Assembly: GCA_001298575.1 (NCBI GenBank)
Contig: LJCV01000001.1
Coordinates: forward strand, 1-34,693
Origin: Actinobacteria bacterium OK074
GTDB lineage: Bacteria; Actinomycetota; Actinomycetes; Streptomycetales; Streptomycetaceae
DNA length: 34,693 nt
Reading direction: 5' to 3'
Below are positions 32,138-34,693 of this stretch, piece by piece (within the stretch, counting starts at the first letter, position 1; each line of letters opens with the position of its first letter). Made by a program: the position numbers and the translations under genes. The notes below the pieces were generated by a model. That model was given only the letters and a program-made list of their open reading frames with translations, did not search any database and had not been told where the DNA came from.

Positions 32138-32976
32138 GGCGTCACCAGTCCTTCGTACGCGTCGGGGCGGCGGTCGCGGTAGAACGCCCACTGCTGCCGC
32201 ACCTCGTCGATCAGGTCGAAGTCGAGGTCGCGCACGAGGAGTTCCTCCTCCTTGTCGCTCGCGACCTCGCCCACAAACTGCCCACGCGGGTCCACGAAGT
32301 AGCTCGTGCCGTAGAAATCGTTCTCGCCGTATTCCTCCCGGCCGACGCGGTTGATGGCGGCGATGAAGTACTCGTTGGCGACGGCTGCCGCCGGCTGCTC
32401 CAGCTGCCACAGGTACGCGGACAGGCCGCGCGAGGTGGCCGACGGGTTGTAGACCAACTGGGCGCCGTTCAGGCCGAGTTGCCGCCAGCCTTCGGGGAAG
32501 TGGCGGTCGTAGCAGATGTAGACGCCGATCCTGCCGACGGCCGTGTCGAAGACCGGCCAGCCGAGGTTGCCCGGCTTGAAGTAGTACTTCTCCCAGAAGC
32601 CCTTGACCTGCGGGATGTGGTGCTTGCGGTACTTGCCGAGGTAGCTGCCGTCGGCGTCGATCACGGCCGCGGTGTTGAAGTAGAAACCGGACTGCTCGAC
32701 CTCGAAGACGGGCACGACGATCACCATGCCGGTCTCCCGCGCCAGCTCCCGCATCCGGGTGACGGTGGGGCCGTCGGGCACGGGCTCGGCCCAGTCGTAG
32801 TGCTCGGGTTCCTGGACCTGGCAGAAGTAGGGCGCGTTGAAGACCTCCTGGAAACCGATGATCTTCGCCCCCTGCCGGGCCGCCTCGCGCGCGTGTTCCA
32901 CATGCTTGGCGATCATGGATTCGGTGTCCCCGGTCCAGGTGGCCTGGACCAGTGCGGCGCGTACGACGTTGGCCAT
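32134..32976 (-). CDS. Nitrilase-superfamily hydrolase, beta-ureidopropionase-like (copy 2)
   Basis: 280 residues with the same triad positions as copy 1: Glu44 in FQEVF, Lys118 in YRKHHIP and Cys155 in YICYDRHFPE. The two copies are colinear and about 70% identical. It is the first gene of the unit, with GAAGGAG ahead of ATG 32976 and a candidate promoter at 33038-33066, and is coupled to the aminotransferase gene. The differences lie mainly in residues 20-100, which may alter substrate choice, for example carbamoyl-beta-alanine against the thymine-derived analogue. Confidence 0.92.
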   Translation of the reverse strand: MANVVRAALVQATWTGDTESMIAKHVEHAREAARQGAKIIGFQEVFNAPYFCQVQEPEHYDWAEPVPDGPTVTRMRELARETGMVIVVPVFEVEQSGFYFNTAAVIDADGSYLGKYRKHHIPQVKGFWEKYYFKPGNLGWPVFDTAVGRIGVYICYDRHFPEGWRQLGLNGAQLVYNPSATSRGLSAYLWQLEQPAAAVANEYFIAAINRVGREEYGENDFYGTSYFVDPRGQFVGEVASDKEEELLVRDLDFDLIDEVRQQWAFYRDRRPDAYEGLVTP

Positions 32977-33005
32977 GAGCTGCTCCTTCGACGGACGGCT
33001 GGACT

Positions 33006-33019
33006 TCTACGCCCGTAGA
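33006..33019. promoter_or_regulatory. Imperfectly centred palindrome in the leader of nitrilase copy 2
   Basis: TCTACG and CGTAGA form 6-base inverted arms around a 2-base centre, between the candidate promoter and the ribosome site. It could be an operator or a small RNA hairpin. It does not resemble the GTTGCAC repeats at 29168. Confidence 0.35.
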
Positions 33020-33037
33020 CACAGGTTGTAGAGGCTG

Positions 33038-33066
33038 AAAGTAAGCCCCTGGGACAGGCTTGCCAA
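33038..33066 (-). promoter_or_regulatory. Candidate promoter of the nitrilase-aminotransferase-pucR unit
   Basis: On the minus strand TTGGCA (33066-33061) and TACTTT (33043-33038) are 17 bases apart, followed by a leader of about 55 bases to the nitrilase start. The rest of 33067-33282 has no gene that I can support. Confidence 0.5.
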
Positions 33067-33282
33067 GACCGTCGCCGTTAACCCGCCGAGTCGATCACGT
33101 TTCACACTCCGGGTGACCGCCCTGATCCGCTGGGTGGGCGAACGGACCGGCGGGGCGGGGTTCCAGCATGCCTCAGCGGGACGTACGGCTCACCCCGGGA
33201 CGGAAACACACAGAATCAGACAGAGGGAACGGGCAGAAACAGCGGACAGGAACGGCAGACGCGGGCGGGCAACAGCAGGTCG

Positions 33283-33318
33283 GCCCAGGTCACTCAGGCT
33301 GTTCAGGTCGCTCAGGTC
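33283..33318. repeat. 9-bp tandem repeat over the stop codon of the right-edge gene
   Basis: Four units of nine bases (plus strand gcccaggtc, actcaggct, gttcaggtc, gctcaggtc). The stop codon of the minus-strand gene (33314-33312) lies in the last unit, so most of the array is just outside the reading frame. Confidence 0.75.
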
Positions 33319-34693
33319 GTGAACCCGGCGACCCGCAGGGCGTGCACCAGGTCCCACTGCCGTTCGTCGGAGACGCCCTGGGCGGCCTCGACCAGGAGAG
33401 GCACGAGGACACCCGGGTTCGCGGCGGCGCTGCGGGCCGCCTCCTCGGGCGTACGGACGCGGACGTACGCGTCGAGCAGGGCCCGTACCTCGCGGCGGCG
33501 CCCCTCGGCGGCCAGACCGACGACGGCCGCGCCGATCTCGGCGGCCGGGCGGGCCACGCCCTGCCGCAGCATCTGCTGCCCGTCGGCGGTACGGCCCTCG
33601 GCGACCAGCGCGTCGGCGGCGGCGACCAGCCGGTCGGCGGGCAGCGAGGCGGCCTCCCACAGCAGGGTGGCCCAGTCGGCGCCGAGGCCCGCACGGTGCA
33701 GTTCGGCGGCGAGCAGCGGGAAACGGACGGCGGGCCAGTAGGCCGCCTCGACGAGCAGGGCGTGCGCCTCCCCGGTGCGGCCCTCGCCGCGCAGCCGCAC
33801 CAGCGTCCGCACGGTCTCGACGGTCTCCCGCCGCGCCTCGCCGTCCAGCTGCTCCGGCGGGGCCTCCTCCACGTGGGGGGCCGCCTCGGCGGCACCGGCG
33901 AACCGGGCACCGCGCGGCGTACGGCCCGGACCCGCACCGGCGGGCGGGGGCGCGGCGGCGGGCACGACGGCCGGGGCCGCCTCATCCTGCACGTCCATCG
34001 CACCGGCGAACCGGGCGCTGCCACGGGGGCGGCGCTTGCGCTGCTTGGGGAGCGCGGGGGGCTCCTCGGCGGCGGGGGCGGGGACGTCGGCGGTGGGTTC
34101 CGGCTCGCCGGAGGGGGCTTCGGCGGGCTCGCCGAAGACTTCTTCCGGGGCCGGGGGGTTGCCGAACGCGGCACCGGCACCGGCCCCGGTCCCGGCGGAC
34201 CGGCCGGCGGACTGGCGAGGGTTACCGAAAACGGTTTCGCCACGAGAGTCTGCGGCCGGGTCCCCGGAGTACGGCGTCGCGGCCGGGCGGCGGTCGAAGA
34301 CCCCCTCCGACGGCCAGGCCGATGGGGCGCCGGGCGCGTCGAACGCGCCGGAAGTATCGGACGTGCCGGGTGCTCCGGGTGCTCCGGGTCGCGCACCCCG
34401 CGGCCGTACGGCCTGGCGGTCCGCGGCACCGGGCCGCCGGGCACCGGGCCACGGCTGGGCGGAGGGATCCGGCGCACCGTCCGGACGGCGGTCGGCGCCC
34501 CGGCCCCGCCCGGAGGACTGTGCCCCCGGCTCCGGCTCCACGGCGATCCGGTCGCCCCGCAGCCGTGCGGCCGGGCGCCCGGCCGGCGCGTCGCGCAGCT
34601 CGTGCCCGAGGAAGACCCACGCCCCGGTGTCCACCCGGTACCCCGTGGCGGCGATGACATGATCGGCGGCCAGCTCCCGCACACCCCCGTCAT
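33312..34693 (-). CDS. Hypothetical protein, partial at the window edge, disordered middle and helical C-terminus
   Basis: The frame is open to the right edge of the window, so the true start may lie outside; a GTG at 34682 would give 456 residues. The first visible residues include ADHVIAATGYRVD, which recalls the C-terminal part of FAD-dependent oxidoreductases, but the similarity stops there. Residues ~55-290 are rich in Pro, Ala, Gly and Glu and look disordered, with two ARFAGA elements (GSARFAGAMD and GARFAGAAEA). The last ~165 residues are a run of amphipathic helices of the TPR-like kind (VRTLVRLRGEGRTGEAHALL, then similar units). Nothing in it gives a function. It is transcribed towards the pyrimidine locus but separated by 335 bases. 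Confidence 0.7.
   Translation of the reverse strand, partial: DGGVRELAADHVIAATGYRVDTGAWVFLGHELRDAPAGRPAARLRGDRIAVEPEPGAQSSGRGRGADRRPDGAPDPSAQPWPGARRPGAADRQAVRPRGARPGAPGAPGTSDTSGAFDAPGAPSAWPSEGVFDRRPAATPYSGDPAADSRGETVFGNPRQSAGRSAGTGAGAGAAFGNPPAPEEVFGEPAEAPSGEPEPTADVPAPAAEEPPALPKQRKRRPRGSARFAGAMDVQDEAAPAVVPAAAPPPAGAGPGRTPRGARFAGAAEAAPHVEEAPPEQLDGEARRETVETVRTLVRLRGEGRTGEAHALLVEAAYWPAVRFPLLAAELHRAGLGADWATLLWEAASLPADRLVAAADALVAEGRTADGQQMLRQGVARPAAEIGAAVVGLAAEGRRREVRALLDAYVRVRTPEEAARSAAANPGVLVPLLVEAAQGVSDERQWDLVHALRVAGFTT

Noticed and set aside
30854..33022. Fusion of aminotransferase with an upstream 290-residue extension
   Set aside because: The extension is a shadow of nitrilase copy 2; a GTG start at 32137 overlapping its stop explains both genes.

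Overview
The window is high-GC DNA with the look of a Streptomyces-type actinomycete. The coding sequences are GC-rich with frequent GTG and TTG starts, many neighbours overlap by four bases (ATGA, GTGA, TTGA), the oxidase carries a twin-arginine signal, and an F420-type LLM oxidoreductase, a CYP105-like P450, a modular type I PKS and a DUF3558-like secreted protein are all present. I saw no tRNA, rRNA, insertion sequence or CRISPR array.

Left region (1-8200): a one-module type I polyketide synthase with a thioesterase (139-5829, minus) faces a Tat-exported cholesterol-oxidase-like GMC enzyme (6378-8000, plus). The ~550 bp between them holds promoter-like elements, a perfect 16-bp palindrome touching a TTGACA box, and a partial match to the PAS-LuxR (PimM/PteF) operator consensus. 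PKS plus cholesterol oxidase recalls polyene macrolide clusters; other PKS genes, if any, would lie left of the window.

Middle region (8202-16125, minus): a tightly packed operon of UbiA-like EboC, a sugar phosphate isomerase-like protein, EboA, the TatD-like EboB, EboE, an EboF-like phosphatase, a cytochrome P450 and a small GAF-like protein. The ebo system has been implicated in moving secondary-metabolite precursors to the periplasm in scytonemin-producing cyanobacteria. Here it is translationally coupled to a P450, so it may be an undescribed ebo-linked pathway.

Next (16290-22920, minus): a CrtI/PYROXD2-like flavoprotein, an inositol-monophosphatase-family enzyme, a gamma-glutamyltransferase broken by a frameshift, and a coupled pair for hydroxyquinol cleavage (maleylacetate reductase and intradiol dioxygenase). 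A secreted DUF3558-like protein (23158-23877, plus) ends at a hairpin-rich convergent junction.

Right region (24012-32976, minus): a reductive-pyrimidine or hydantoin catabolism locus with an NCS1 permease, LLM oxidoreductase, dihydropyrimidinase, two ~70% identical beta-ureidopropionase-like nitrilases, a class III aminotransferase and a PucR regulator. Direct repeats upstream of one nitrilase gene are a good candidate PucR operator. The window ends inside a disordered protein of unknown function. Short tandem repeats with different unit lengths (7, 9, 12, 15, 18 bp) recur at gene ends across the window.
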